A stretch of DNA of 64,000 nt from Kiritimatiellia bacterium (GTDB lineage Bacteria > Verrucomicrobiota > Kiritimatiellia > RFP12 > UBA1067). The notes under the pieces were generated by a model that saw only the letters and a program-made list of their open reading frames with translations, had not been told where the DNA came from and searched no databases. The DNA lies in NCBI GenBank assembly GCA_017454745.1, contig JAFTCL010000011.1, positions 1 through 64,000 of the forward strand, written 5' to 3'. How positions within the stretch are numbered: the first letter of the stretch is position 1; the number at the start of each line of letters is the position of its first letter. Positions 1 through 8,452 of the stretch are shown here, piece by piece. The translations under genes and the position numbers were made by a program.

Positions 1-257
1 GCGTCTCCGTTTGTCTGTCTGAAAACCTTTCTCGGTCGCAAAGATCCGCCGCCCCTCGGGCCTGGCCCTGAAAGGCGGAAAAACGGGTGTGTACTTTAGC
101 AAAACCGCCGCGCGGTGTCAACACCAAACCGTAAAAAATTTAAAACTTTTTTATTTTGGGTCAAAAATGAGGAAAATTTTCGGCCGAATTGACAGTCAGA
201 CTGCCATTATGTTAAAATGAAAATAAGCTTTTTGTAAAAGAAAGGAACGTTTGCTGT
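1..257. other. Leading non-coding region
   Basis: No convincing gene is seen before the first start codon. The stretch holds a GC-rich block with a CCGCC...GGCGG hairpin potential (about 48-86), then an AT-rich stretch that leads into the promoter of the first gene. The upstream gene, if any, ends before the window. Confidence 0.5.
189..217 (+). promoter_or_regulatory. Sigma70-type promoter with small palindrome
   Basis: TTGACA at 189-194, 17-bp spacer, TTAAAA at 212-217. A short palindrome CAGTC-A-GACTG at 193-203 overlaps the end of the -35 box and could be an operator for the downstream esterase gene. Seen in sequence; function inferred. Confidence 0.5.
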
Positions 258-2345
258 ATGAAAAAACAGAGAGAATTCGCATCGGCGGCAACGCCAAGGC
301 ATGGGTTATTGCTCTATAAAGCGGAAAAGACGATGCTAATGCTCGCGGCAACCGCATTCTGCGCGGTTTTCGCGGCGAATGGCGTCACCCTGCCGCACGT
401 TTTCGGCGATAACATGGTCTTGCAGCGCGGGCAGCGTGTACCGGTGTGGGGAAAGGGTGCACCGGGCGAAAAGGTGACGGTGTCGTTTGCGGGGCAGTCC
501 GTCTCGACTACGGTAGGCGAGGACGGACGCTGGCGGATATTCCTCGCCCCGCTCAATGCGGACGCGACGGGATCGGAGTTTAGCGTCAAGGGTGCCAACG
601 AAATCTCGTTCAAGAATGTCGTCATCGGTGAAGTGTGGTTCTGCGCCGGGCAGAGTAACATGGAGTTCACGATGAGCGCCCGCCGCAAAGTAAAGGACTG
701 GGAGAAGGAAGTTGCGTCAGCCAAGTTCCCGTTGATCCGCCACTTCCGCCCGCCGCACAAAGTCGCCACGGAGCCGTTGGACGACGTAGAGGCGTCGTGG
801 GTGGAGACATCGCCGGAAACAATTCCGCCGCAAAGTGCCGTCGCGTTCTTCTTCGGCGAGACGCTACACAAGGAGCTGGGTGTGCCGGTCGGTCTTATCA
901 ACTGTTCGTGGGGCGGAACACGCATCGAACCTTGGACTCCCGCCGGCCATCCCGACGACCTCTGGCTGCTGCAGAATATCCACTCGTGGGGGCGGTCGCA
1001 AGACGTTCCGACGGTACTTTGGAACGGCATGGTCGCCGGGATAGTGCCGTTCGCCATAAAGGGCGCGATATGGTACCAGGGTTGCTCCAACCGCACCGAC
1101 GGAGAATCCTATCTCGAAAAGACCGTGTCGCTAGTGAGGGGCTGGCGCCGCGAGTGGGGACAGGGGGACTTTCCGTATTTTCTTGTGCAGCTCGCACCCT
1201 ACAAGTACGACGGCGCGAAGGGAACTTCGCTCGCGTTGATTCAAGAGGTGCAGGCCCGTGTCCCGGAAAAGGTTCCCAACAGCGGCTACACCGTCATCAA
1301 CGATGTCGGCAATGTGAACGACATCCATCCGATCGATAAGCGGACGGTCGGTATGCGCATGGCCGACCAGGCACTCGACCGAGTGTACGGCAAATTCGTC
1401 CGTCCGTGGAAAACACCCGTCGCGACCGGCATCAAGGCGGAAGGCGATGCGCTTCGCGTTTCGTTCGAGAACGCGGAGGGTCTTAAGACTCGCGACGGTC
1501 TCGCCCCGACGGAGTTCGAGATCCGCGGGCTGATAGGTTCGTGGATGTCGGCGGACGCACGCATCGAGGGTTGCGACGTTGTACTGACGGCCAAAGGCGT
1601 GAAGGATCCGCTCGGGGTGCGTTTCGCCACCTACAACGGCTCTACGCCGAACCTTGTAAACGGCGCTGGGTTACCCGCAGGTCCCTTCCGTATGGGCAGG
1701 ACGTGTCCTCTCGGCGCGGCGGAAAGGCTGGCGAAAGACGATGGGTACGTATGCGTGCAACGCTACGATATCCCCGTATGCTGCGATCTGGGCAAATCCA
1801 TGCCGAATACGCTGGCGGAGGTCAAGGAGGTTAAACGCGTCGGATACCTGCTGGAGCTTCAGGCGACAAACGGCGACACCTCGTACGTATTCGCCGAGAT
1901 GGACGCTTTCGCTCCCAATAGCGACGAATTAGTGCTGAACGAAGGAATAAGGGGCCGCGCAACGCGAGCGCCGGTCTCGCATCTTCGCATACGTACCAAC
2001 ACTTCGCTCGTGAAGGAATGCGAAGACTCGGATGGCGGTTTCATCGAGTTTTACGGATGCAGCTACTCGGCCGCGAAGATGCCCGTGCCCGCAAGCGGCG
2101 ACGCGAAGAAATACGATTTCAACGACACGCCCCAGCCCAGCTCCGCAAAGGGTCTCGGCTACGGTTGCCTTCAGATTCACGATATAAAATCCGGTACGAC
2201 CGTGCTCTCGTTCAACCATTTCAACACCGCATCGACACCATGCGATGTCGGGATCGGCAAAGCCCCCGGAGAGCATCCGGACTGGACGTTTTCGCGCAGC
2301 GCGGCCAATTGGAAAGCCCGCCGCATTTCAATCTGGGCGAAATAG
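258..2345 (+). CDS. Secreted sialate O-acetylesterase (SGNH/GDSL type)
   Basis: Predicted to remove O-acetyl groups from sialic acids or other acetylated sugars outside the cytoplasm. The block I-type motif CAGQSNMEF (about residues 129-137) contains the expected catalytic serine of the SGNH family, and the N-terminal beta-sandwich start (LPHVFGDNMVLQRG) is typical of bacterial sialate O-acetylesterases. About 200 residues follow the catalytic part and end in a beta-rich module with DVGIG and HPDWTF motifs that recurs in such enzymes from PVC bacteria. The start at 258 has an AAAGGA element but puts 25 residues before the hydrophobic segment MLMLAATAFCAVFAANG; ATG at 333 would give a conventional signal peptide, so the start is uncertain. 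It is a single-gene unit with its own promoter. Confidence 0.88.
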   Translation: MKKQREFASAATPRHGLLLYKAEKTMLMLAATAFCAVFAANGVTLPHVFGDNMVLQRGQRVPVWGKGAPGEKVTVSFAGQSVSTTVGEDGRWRIFLAPLNADATGSEFSVKGANEISFKNVVIGEVWFCAGQSNMEFTMSARRKVKDWEKEVASAKFPLIRHFRPPHKVATEPLDDVEASWVETSPETIPPQSAVAFFFGETLHKELGVPVGLINCSWGGTRIEPWTPAGHPDDLWLLQNIHSWGRSQDVPTVLWNGMVAGIVPFAIKGAIWYQGCSNRTDGESYLEKTVSLVRGWRREWGQGDFPYFLVQLAPYKYDGAKGTSLALIQEVQARVPEKVPNSGYTVINDVGNVNDIHPIDKRTVGMRMADQALDRVYGKFVRPWKTPVATGIKAEGDALRVSFENAEGLKTRDGLAPTEFEIRGLIGSWMSADARIEGCDVVLTAKGVKDPLGVRFATYNGSTPNLVNGAGLPAGPFRMGRTCPLGAAERLAKDDGYVCVQRYDIPVCCDLGKSMPNTLAEVKEVKRVGYLLELQATNGDTSYVFAEMDAFAPNSDELVLNEGIRGRATRAPVSHLRIRTNTSLVKECEDSDGGFIEFYGCSYSAAKMPVPASGDAKKYDFNDTPQPSSAKGLGYGCLQIHDIKSGTTVLSFNHFNTASTPCDVGIGKAPGEHPDWTFSRSAANWKARRISIWAK

Positions 2346-2364
2346 AAAACATCGGTAAAATGCG

Positions 2365-2386
2365 TGGCGGACACTCTCGTCCGCCA
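2365..2386. terminator. Perfect 8-bp hairpin after the esterase gene
   Basis: TGGCGGAC and GTCCGCCA are exact reverse complements with a 6-nt loop. No T-run follows on the plus strand, so a rho-independent terminator is only possible; it may act as a 3' stabilising hairpin. Confidence 0.4.
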
Positions 2387-2405
2387 AAATTCCCGCGACA
2401 TAGTA

Positions 2406-2434
2406 TTGCAATCTGCCGCAGAAAGGTGTATATT
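2406..2434 (+). promoter_or_regulatory. Sigma70-type promoter
   Basis: TTGCAA at 2406-2411, 17-bp spacer, TATATT at 2429-2434, about 45 bp before the start codon at 2479, which is preceded by a GAGGAG ribosome binding site. Confidence 0.6.
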
Positions 2435-2478
2435 AAGTTTATAGTAACGGTAAGTTAAACCCCTGAGGAGAATGCGGT

Positions 2479-5142
2479 ATGACCAGAAATGCATGGCTGA
2501 TTGGATTGTTTTTTGCGTTAACCGGAAGCGTCGTCCGGGCGCAGGCGGTACCGGAAGTTTTGAGCGACACCGACGGATATGTTCTTTTGACCGCGAGTGA
2601 CGGCGGCGGAACCTCCTCCTTCAACACGAACCTGCACTGGGCCGACGGCGCGGCCCCTTCCGAAGGGAAGCACTATCTTGTGAACGGGAACCGGATCATC
2701 CGAATCCTCGCCACGGGAACCTTTGCGGGCGACTCGCTCACCCTCGATAACGGACGAATCAAATCGGGGTTCAACGGCGGCACCGCGACCATAAACGATC
2801 TCAGAATCTACGGCGGACGGTTGGAAGAGTCGGTGGGCAATTCCACCATGTATTACGCGGGCAACATTTACATCTACGGTACAGCGGACAATCCCTCCCG
2901 CATTTCCGGCTGCTCGACCCGCACCTTCTATATCAATTCGACACTCCACGGCGACACCTCCAGCGCGATCAAAGTCATGATGACCGAAGAGGACAACATG
3001 GACAACAGCAACCTCTTCTGGTGCCGCATCCAGGGTGACAACGCCGACACCTACAGCGGGCGTTTCATCGTGGAGGGTAACACGCAAAAGTCAAACGGCC
3101 ACCGTATCGCCATGGCGGTCACCAATCTTGTCAACCTCGGCAAGGGCGACCTGCCGGACGGCACCTCAGTGATTACTCTGCGGAACCGCGGCATGTTCTT
3201 CGGCCGTACCGGCGCGGAAATCGGCGGACCCAACTACTCCATTACCATTGAGAACGGAGGAACCCTCGGTTCCCAGACCGTCGGCGGACCATACAACTGC
3301 GGCGCGTTCTATAAAGACGGCCTCAAGATTCGCGGCAACGGCGTCCTCTACATCTATGTGGGCGACTCAACGATGGCGATGGACAATGTAGATATCCAAG
3401 GGCCGGACCGCATGGAGATCGAACATGGCTGCCTGCGCATGTACGAGGGTTACGCCTGCTCCGAACTCCCGATCCTGATGAGCGGATCGTCCGCGATGAT
3501 TGCTGGCTATAACCACAACCTCGGCCCGATCACCATGACGAACGAAACCAAGCTCTCGCCCGGCGTCGGGGTCGGCGACATCGCCACCCTGGGAATGGAA
3601 TCCCTGACGGTGAATGGAACCGCAAACCTGATCGCCACGGTAAACACCAACGGAGAAGGGGTCGTGGTCGCCGACTATTTCAACATTAAGGGAAACCTGA
3701 CCAAAGGTTCCGATACAGCAAAGATCGTCTTCCAACAGGACGCCTACCTCTACAACTACGCGGGCGATGTCAAAGCTAAACTCCTCTCCGCGAAGAACCT
3801 CGGCGAGGCCGGCGGTTTCAGCCACGACGATTTTGTGATGAGCTTCCAAGATAATCCGGCCTTCGCTTCCGTTATCCAAGGCGACTTCTCTATCGAGGAC
3901 GATCCCGAGGCGGGAACGAAGCATCTCTACTGGACCTCGACCGCAAAACCCATGATCCGGCTGACCGGTGCGGACGGCGGCGCCCCCACCTCCTTCACCG
4001 CCGCAGGCCTGTGGGAGAATAAACAGGCACCGTCGGACGCATACGACTACATCATCCCGAACGGCAAGCTGCTCCGCGCGCGGGCATCGACCGCTTTCGC
4101 GGGGAACTCGCTGACGATCGACAAGGGCGGGGATTTCGCTATCAACGGCGTCACGGCAACGGTGAACAACCTGTGGATGCTCGGTGGCGGATACCTCTCC
4201 ATCCGGAATGACGGCACAATGAATATCCTGCGCGGAACGGCGACCGTCATTTCCGCCTCCGCGAGCGACTATTTCCAGATCGAGATCGAGCAATCCCAAC
4301 CCTCTGTCTACCGGCGCGGGACGTTTGAGACCGCTTTCACGGGCGACGGCAATATCCGTTTCGGCGAGTATCACGGCACCTCGGCCAACAAGAAGGGCGA
4401 GTTCTTTGTGAGCGGCGACAACAGCGCCTTCACTGGCAAGATACGCCTGCAGGGTTCCGGATTCGTCACTGAGTTCAAGGATGCCAACGCGCTGGGCGGT
4501 TCGCCCGCGATCTTCACCGCTGACGCGTTGAACTTCATCAGCAACGCCGTTCTCCGCGTGGGCGGAATGGCGGACAGCGTATCCACCACCTCCTACACCT
4601 TCGACACCCCGAACCGGGGCATCCAGCTGGGATTGATCGGCGGCATCTTCCGGGTGTCGGACAATCTGTCCCTAACCCTCGCCAACCCGATCTCCGGCAA
4701 CGGAAAGCTCACTAAGGACGGGAACGGAGATTTGGTCTTAACCGGAAACAACACCTTCTCTGGCGGGACTGCTCTCTCGGCCGGACGGTTGGTGACTGGA
4801 AACGCGAGCGCACTCGGAACTAGCGGTTTGACACTGGCCGAAGGTACGAAGCTGCGCATCGACAACGCGGACGGATTGACCGTAAAGGGAGAAACGCCAT
4901 TCACCCTTCCTGAAGGCGGTAAGCTGGATCTTTCGGTCTCCGCGCTCGACACAATCCCCTGCCCCACCACTCAGATTCTCCTGCTGCCGGACGTGACAAC
5001 TTTCGACACCGACATCATCAAACTGACCAATCAATCGCTTAATGGGTCCGTTCTCGTTACCCTCTCGACAACGACTGATGCCGTCGGGGTCCACGTCTAT
5101 GTAAAAGCCATCCCCATCGGGACCACCCTCTTGTTATTATAG
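2479..5142 (+). CDS. Secreted autotransporter-type beta-strand-repeat protein
   Basis: An 887-residue protein with a clear signal peptide (cleavage near VRAQA). Near residues 735-795 it has the glycine-rich pattern NGKLTKDGNGDLVLTGNN followed by TFSGGTALSAGRLV, which is the passenger-associated (PATR, TIGR02601-type) beta-strand repeat. The rest is Gly/Asn/Thr-rich and expected to form a beta-helix. Two halves look duplicated: the segment beginning near residue 37 (SFNTNLHWADGAAPSEG, then TFAGDSLTLDNG) is matched near residue 505 (SFTAAGLWENKQAPSDA, then AFAGNSLTIDKG). No autotransporter beta-barrel and no PEP-CTERM anchor is seen at the C-terminus, so how it is held at the surface is unknown. 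Substrate or partner cannot be named. Confidence 0.8.
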   Translation: MTRNAWLIGLFFALTGSVVRAQAVPEVLSDTDGYVLLTASDGGGTSSFNTNLHWADGAAPSEGKHYLVNGNRIIRILATGTFAGDSLTLDNGRIKSGFNGGTATINDLRIYGGRLEESVGNSTMYYAGNIYIYGTADNPSRISGCSTRTFYINSTLHGDTSSAIKVMMTEEDNMDNSNLFWCRIQGDNADTYSGRFIVEGNTQKSNGHRIAMAVTNLVNLGKGDLPDGTSVITLRNRGMFFGRTGAEIGGPNYSITIENGGTLGSQTVGGPYNCGAFYKDGLKIRGNGVLYIYVGDSTMAMDNVDIQGPDRMEIEHGCLRMYEGYACSELPILMSGSSAMIAGYNHNLGPITMTNETKLSPGVGVGDIATLGMESLTVNGTANLIATVNTNGEGVVVADYFNIKGNLTKGSDTAKIVFQQDAYLYNYAGDVKAKLLSAKNLGEAGGFSHDDFVMSFQDNPAFASVIQGDFSIEDDPEAGTKHLYWTSTAKPMIRLTGADGGAPTSFTAAGLWENKQAPSDAYDYIIPNGKLLRARASTAFAGNSLTIDKGGDFAINGVTATVNNLWMLGGGYLSIRNDGTMNILRGTATVISASASDYFQIEIEQSQPSVYRRGTFETAFTGDGNIRFGEYHGTSANKKGEFFVSGDNSAFTGKIRLQGSGFVTEFKDANALGGSPAIFTADALNFISNAVLRVGGMADSVSTTSYTFDTPNRGIQLGLIGGIFRVSDNLSLTLANPISGNGKLTKDGNGDLVLTGNNTFSGGTALSAGRLVTGNASALGTSGLTLAEGTKLRIDNADGLTVKGETPFTLPEGGKLDLSVSALDTIPCPTTQILLLPDVTTFDTDIIKLTNQSLNGSVLVTLSTTTDAVGVHVYVKAIPIGTTLLLL

Positions 5143-5166
5143 GAACGCGATATGAATTGCGTTTCC
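5142..5166. terminator. Weak hairpin after the repeat protein
   Basis: GGAACGC and GCGTTTCC can pair with one bulge across a 10-nt loop immediately at the stop codon. There is no T-tract, so termination is doubtful. Confidence 0.25.
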
Positions 5167-5230
5167 AGTGTTGCTCATCAACGCTTCTACTCTGCAAGAA
5201 AGAAAAAAATCCCGAAAGACCGGATTTATT

Positions 5231-5260
5231 TTGCACTCCACACCCGGATTTTGGTACAAT
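5231..5260 (+). promoter_or_regulatory. Extended -10 promoter of the plsY operon
   Basis: TTGCAC at 5231-5236, 18-bp spacer ending in TTTTGG, TACAAT at 5255-5260. The TGG directly before the hexamer fits an extended -10 (TGn). Transcription would start about 5267, at the ATG of plsY (5268), which predicts a leaderless mRNA. Confidence 0.65.
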
Positions 5261-5267
5261 ATCTGGC

Positions 5268-5915
5268 ATGAATACGACATTAGTTTGGATTGTGGGCGGG
5301 CTTTTGGCCTATGTGCTGGGTTCGGTTCCTTTCGGTTTTTTGTTCGCGAAAACCCAAGGTAAAGACATCCGGACCCTAGGCAGCGGCAACATCGGCGCGA
5401 CGAACGTTTTTCGTTCCGTAAGCAAGACGTTGGGGCTGCTGACCTTTCTGCTGGATTTTCTAAAGGGACTGGCCGGGGTGCTGCTGGTGCCGCGCATCGC
5501 GATGCTGGTTTGCGGCGGCAGTTTCAACGGGGCGATTCCCGAATACCTCGACCTGCTCTGCGGCATCCTGACCGTGGCTGGGCACAACTGGACCTGCTTC
5601 CTTGGCTTTAAGGGCGGAAAAGGCGTCGCCACCAGCGCGGGTATGCTGCTTGGGCTTACCCCGATCGGCGTGGGCATCGCCTTCGCGGTATGGGTGGTAC
5701 TGTTTGTCTTTTCACGCTACGTCTCCGTGGCGTCCATCGGCGCGGCGTTGACGATGGCCATCGTGGTGTGGCCGTTAATGCGCGGCAAACCGGGCTATCC
5801 GGTAACGCCGGCGGTGCTGACCGCGCTGGCGGCGTTGACGATCTGGAAACACCGTTCCAACATCAAGCGGCTTATTAACGGCACCGAGAACCGTTTCAAT
5901 TTCAAGAGGAAGTAA
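5268..5915 (+). CDS. plsY: Acyl-phosphate:glycerol-3-phosphate acyltransferase PlsY
   Basis: Transfers an acyl group from acyl-phosphate to sn-glycerol-3-phosphate, the first committed step of membrane phospholipid synthesis, in the inner membrane. The 215-residue product has the family motifs GSGNIGATNVFR and GHNWTCFLGFKGGKGVATSAG (split here by reading: GHNWTCF, then GFKGGKGVATSAG) and several hydrophobic membrane segments. ATG 5268 is chosen because the protein then begins at the first membrane segment (TTLVWIVGGLLAYVLGSVPF); an in-frame ATG at 5157 would add 37 unrelated residues and lies upstream of the predicted promoter. gpsA follows after 4 bp, so enzyme and substrate supplier are co-transcribed. 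Confidence 0.95.
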   Translation: MNTTLVWIVGGLLAYVLGSVPFGFLFAKTQGKDIRTLGSGNIGATNVFRSVSKTLGLLTFLLDFLKGLAGVLLVPRIAMLVCGGSFNGAIPEYLDLLCGILTVAGHNWTCFLGFKGGKGVATSAGMLLGLTPIGVGIAFAVWVVLFVFSRYVSVASIGAALTMAIVVWPLMRGKPGYPVTPAVLTALAALTIWKHRSNIKRLINGTENRFNFKRK

Positions 5916-5919
5916 GCGC

Positions 5920-6909
5920 ATGAACATTACCGTCATCGGCGACGGCGGTTGGGGCACCGCCATCGCCATGCTGCTCAACGGTTATGGCCACCGGGTCACA
6001 ATCTGGGGACCGTTTGAGGATTACGTTACCGAAGTGCGGGCATCCCGGGAAAACCGCAAGTTCCTGCCGGGAATCACCCTGCCGCTGGAAATCATGATTG
6101 AATCCGACCCCGAAATTGCCGTACATGATGCCGAACTGGTGATTCTTGCCTCGCCGTCGAAATATCTGCGCCAGGTCTGCGAAAAATTCCGGGGACTGAT
6201 CGACAGCGGCACGAAAGTGGTTTCGCTCACCAAAGGGCTTTGCGAAACCACGCACCGGCGGATGAGCGAGCTGGCGCAGTCGATTCTCGGACTGGAGCGC
6301 ATCGCGGTGATTTCCGGACCCAGCCACGCCGAAGAGGTCGCCCGCGGCATCCCCACTGCGGTGGTTGCCGCCTCGCAGGACCCGAAACTGGCCGAGGATG
6401 TCCAGCAGATCTTCAGCGGCGACCTGTTCCGCGTTTACACTTCGCCGGACCCGGTCGGGGTGGAGATCGGCGGAGCGGTGAAAAACGTGGTGGCCATCGC
6501 GGTGGGGGCATCGGACGGGCTGGGGTTTGGCGACAACACCCGCGCCGCGCTGATCACCCGCGGCCTTCAGGAAATCGTGCGCTTCGGCGTCGCGCAAGGG
6601 GCGCGGCCGGAAACCTTCTCCGGTTTGAGCGGGGTCGGCGACCTGATCGTGACCTGCACCAGCCGCCACAGCCGCAACCACACGGTTGGGGAACGGCTGG
6701 GCAAGGGCGAGAAAATCGGCGACATCTTAAACTCGATGGATATGGTGGCGGAAGGAGTGTGGAACTCTAAAGTAATCCACGCCATCAGCGAATCCAGCGG
6801 GGTCGAGATGCCGATTTCCGGCATGGTGTACGCGGTCTGCTACGAGGATTTCAACGTGAGGCTGGCGGTGGAGACACTGATGAACCGCAGCATGAAGGCG
6901 GAGATGTGA
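5920..6909 (+). CDS. gpsA: Glycerol-3-phosphate dehydrogenase [NAD(P)+]
   Basis: Reduces dihydroxyacetone phosphate to sn-glycerol-3-phosphate, the substrate of the neighbouring PlsY. At 329 residues it has the normal length. It starts with the Rossmann motif GDGGWGTAIAMLL and carries LTKGL, GAVKNVVAIAVG with the catalytic-site lysine, and SGVGDLIVTCTS followed by RHSRNHTVGERL. It lies 4 bp after plsY and its stop codon overlaps the GTG start of tlyA. Confidence 0.97.
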   Translation: MNITVIGDGGWGTAIAMLLNGYGHRVTIWGPFEDYVTEVRASRENRKFLPGITLPLEIMIESDPEIAVHDAELVILASPSKYLRQVCEKFRGLIDSGTKVVSLTKGLCETTHRRMSELAQSILGLERIAVISGPSHAEEVARGIPTAVVAASQDPKLAEDVQQIFSGDLFRVYTSPDPVGVEIGGAVKNVVAIAVGASDGLGFGDNTRAALITRGLQEIVRFGVAQGARPETFSGLSGVGDLIVTCTSRHSRNHTVGERLGKGEKIGDILNSMDMVAEGVWNSKVIHAISESSGVEMPISGMVYAVCYEDFNVRLAVETLMNRSMKAEM

Positions 6910-7646
6910 AGAAAGAGCGGTTAGACACCTTGCTGGTGGCCCAAGGGCTGGCCGAGAGCAAGGAACTCGCCCAACGGCTGATTATGGCGGGCGAGGTGCG
7001 GGTGAACGGTCAGCCCGCCACCAAGGCCGGACACAAAATCCCCGCCGACGCCAAACTTGAGGTTGCCGCAAAACCGCGTTTCGTCAGCCGCGGCGGGGAT
7101 AAACTGGAGGGAGCGTTTGCCGCGTTCGATGGGTTTAGCGTGGATGGGAAGATCTGTCTGGATGTGGGGTCGTCCACCGGCGGCTTCACCGACTGCATGC
7201 TTCAGCACGGCGCGGCGATGGTGATGGCGGTGGACGTGGGAACGAACCAGCTCCACTACTCGCTCCGCACCCATCCCAAAGTTTGGGTGCGCGAGAAATT
7301 CAACGCCCGCTACCTGCAACCGTCCGACCTGCCCGAAGTGCCGTCGGTGGCGGTGACCGACGTTTCTTTCATTTCGCTCAAGCTGATTCTGCCGCCGATG
7401 ACCGATGTTCTGGCCCCCGGAGGGGAGATTGTTTCGCTGATTAAACCGCAGTTCGAGGCCGGGCGGGAAAACGTGCCCGGCGGTGTGGTACGCGACGACG
7501 CGGTACGCCAAGCCGTGGTTGACGACATCCGCCGTTTCGGCACCGAAACGCTCAAACTGGAGTGGCTAGGATGCGTAACCTCCCCGCTCAGGGGACCGGA
7601 AGGGAACGTGGAATTTTTGGCATATTGGAGAAAACAACCATGGTAA
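6906..7646 (+). CDS. tlyA: TlyA-family rRNA 2'-O-methyltransferase (S4 + FtsJ-like)
   Basis: Predicted to methylate the 2'-O of cytidines in ribosomal RNA; family members were formerly called hemolysin A. Residues 1-65 form an S4 RNA-binding domain (RLDTLLVAQGLAESKELAQR...AGEVRVNG), followed by an FtsJ-like SAM-dependent methyltransferase domain with DVGSSTGGFTDCMLQHGA and TDVSFISL. The start is GTG at 6906 in a GTGA overlap with the gpsA stop, which predicts translational coupling. Its 3' end overlaps the next gene by 7 bp. 246 residues is normal. Confidence 0.92.
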   Translation: MKKERLDTLLVAQGLAESKELAQRLIMAGEVRVNGQPATKAGHKIPADAKLEVAAKPRFVSRGGDKLEGAFAAFDGFSVDGKICLDVGSSTGGFTDCMLQHGAAMVMAVDVGTNQLHYSLRTHPKVWVREKFNARYLQPSDLPEVPSVAVTDVSFISLKLILPPMTDVLAPGGEIVSLIKPQFEAGRENVPGGVVRDDAVRQAVVDDIRRFGTETLKLEWLGCVTSPLRGPEGNVEFLAYWRKQPW

Positions 7647-8452
7647 TGAAAACCAAGCTGGCCGGATGCGCTTTGCTGGCGCTGTGCGCTGTCAATGCGT
7701 CCGCCCAATTCACAGTCGGCGACATGATGAAGCCCGCCGCATACACCAACGCCCACGGCAATGTGTCCATGTACCGAATCAGTATGCCGCAGTACCCCAA
7801 ACCAGGACACCGCTATCCGATGATTCTCTTCCTGCACGGCTCCGGGGAGTGCGGCACCAACAATTACAGCCAGATCAAGGCCGGGCTGCCCGCGCTGATG
7901 GGCCAACTCCTAAAGCAGAAGGAACAGGTGATTGTGGTCGCTCCCCAGTGTCGTATCAGTAACAACTGGATCAAGAAACTGGATTTCACCGCCGACTACG
8001 TCGCGTCCAAGGAACCGACCCTCGCACTCCGCGACGCGCTGGCGATTTGCGATTCAATCATCGAGCGGGGGTTGGCCGATCCCGACCGGTTTTACATTAC
8101 CGGGCTTTCGCTCGGCGGGTTCGGCACTTGGGACGCCATACAGCGCTATCCGGAAAAATTTGCCGCAGCGGCCCCGATTTGCGGCAGCGGCGACGTGCGC
8201 AAACTCCCCCCCGGACTGAAAAAACTTCCGCTCTGGGTGGCACACGGGGATATCGACGAAAACGTTCCGGTGGACTGTTCCCGCCGGATGTGCGAAGCCA
8301 TCCACAATTTCGGTAACAAACAACTCATCTACGAAGAATTCCAGGGCGGCAACCACTTGATATGGGATCGGGTTTACGGAGATCCGCAATTCACCAAATG
8401 GCTGCTAAAACAAACCCGGAAAGAGAACAAACCCTGGTGGAAATTCTGGTAA
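7640..8452 (+). CDS. Secreted alpha/beta-hydrolase (esterase)
   Basis: A 270-residue exported serine hydrolase of the PHB-depolymerase/feruloyl-esterase-like group. It has a signal peptide ending near NASAQ, an oxyanion-region motif LFLHGSGECG, nucleophile elbow GLSLGG with Ser157, predicted acid in HGDIDENVP (Asp206) and catalytic His239 in GGNH. ATG 7640 is chosen because a GGAG element lies 10 bp upstream and the signal peptide follows; ATG 7646 is the alternative. It overlaps tlyA and touches the next start codon (TAA-ATG), so it belongs to the operon. It probably cleaves acyl or feruloyl-type esters on plant or mucin glycans; the substrate is not determined. Confidence 0.8.
   Translation: MVMKTKLAGCALLALCAVNASAQFTVGDMMKPAAYTNAHGNVSMYRISMPQYPKPGHRYPMILFLHGSGECGTNNYSQIKAGLPALMGQLLKQKEQVIVVAPQCRISNNWIKKLDFTADYVASKEPTLALRDALAICDSIIERGLADPDRFYITGLSLGGFGTWDAIQRYPEKFAAAAPICGSGDVRKLPPGLKKLPLWVAHGDIDENVPVDCSRRMCEAIHNFGNKQLIYEEFQGGNHLIWDRVYGDPQFTKWLLKQTRKENKPWWKFW

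Noticed and set aside
3367-4374. 335-codon open frame on the minus strand
   Set aside because: It lies fully antisense to the beta-strand-repeat protein, has no family motif, and its long open frame is a by-product of high GC.
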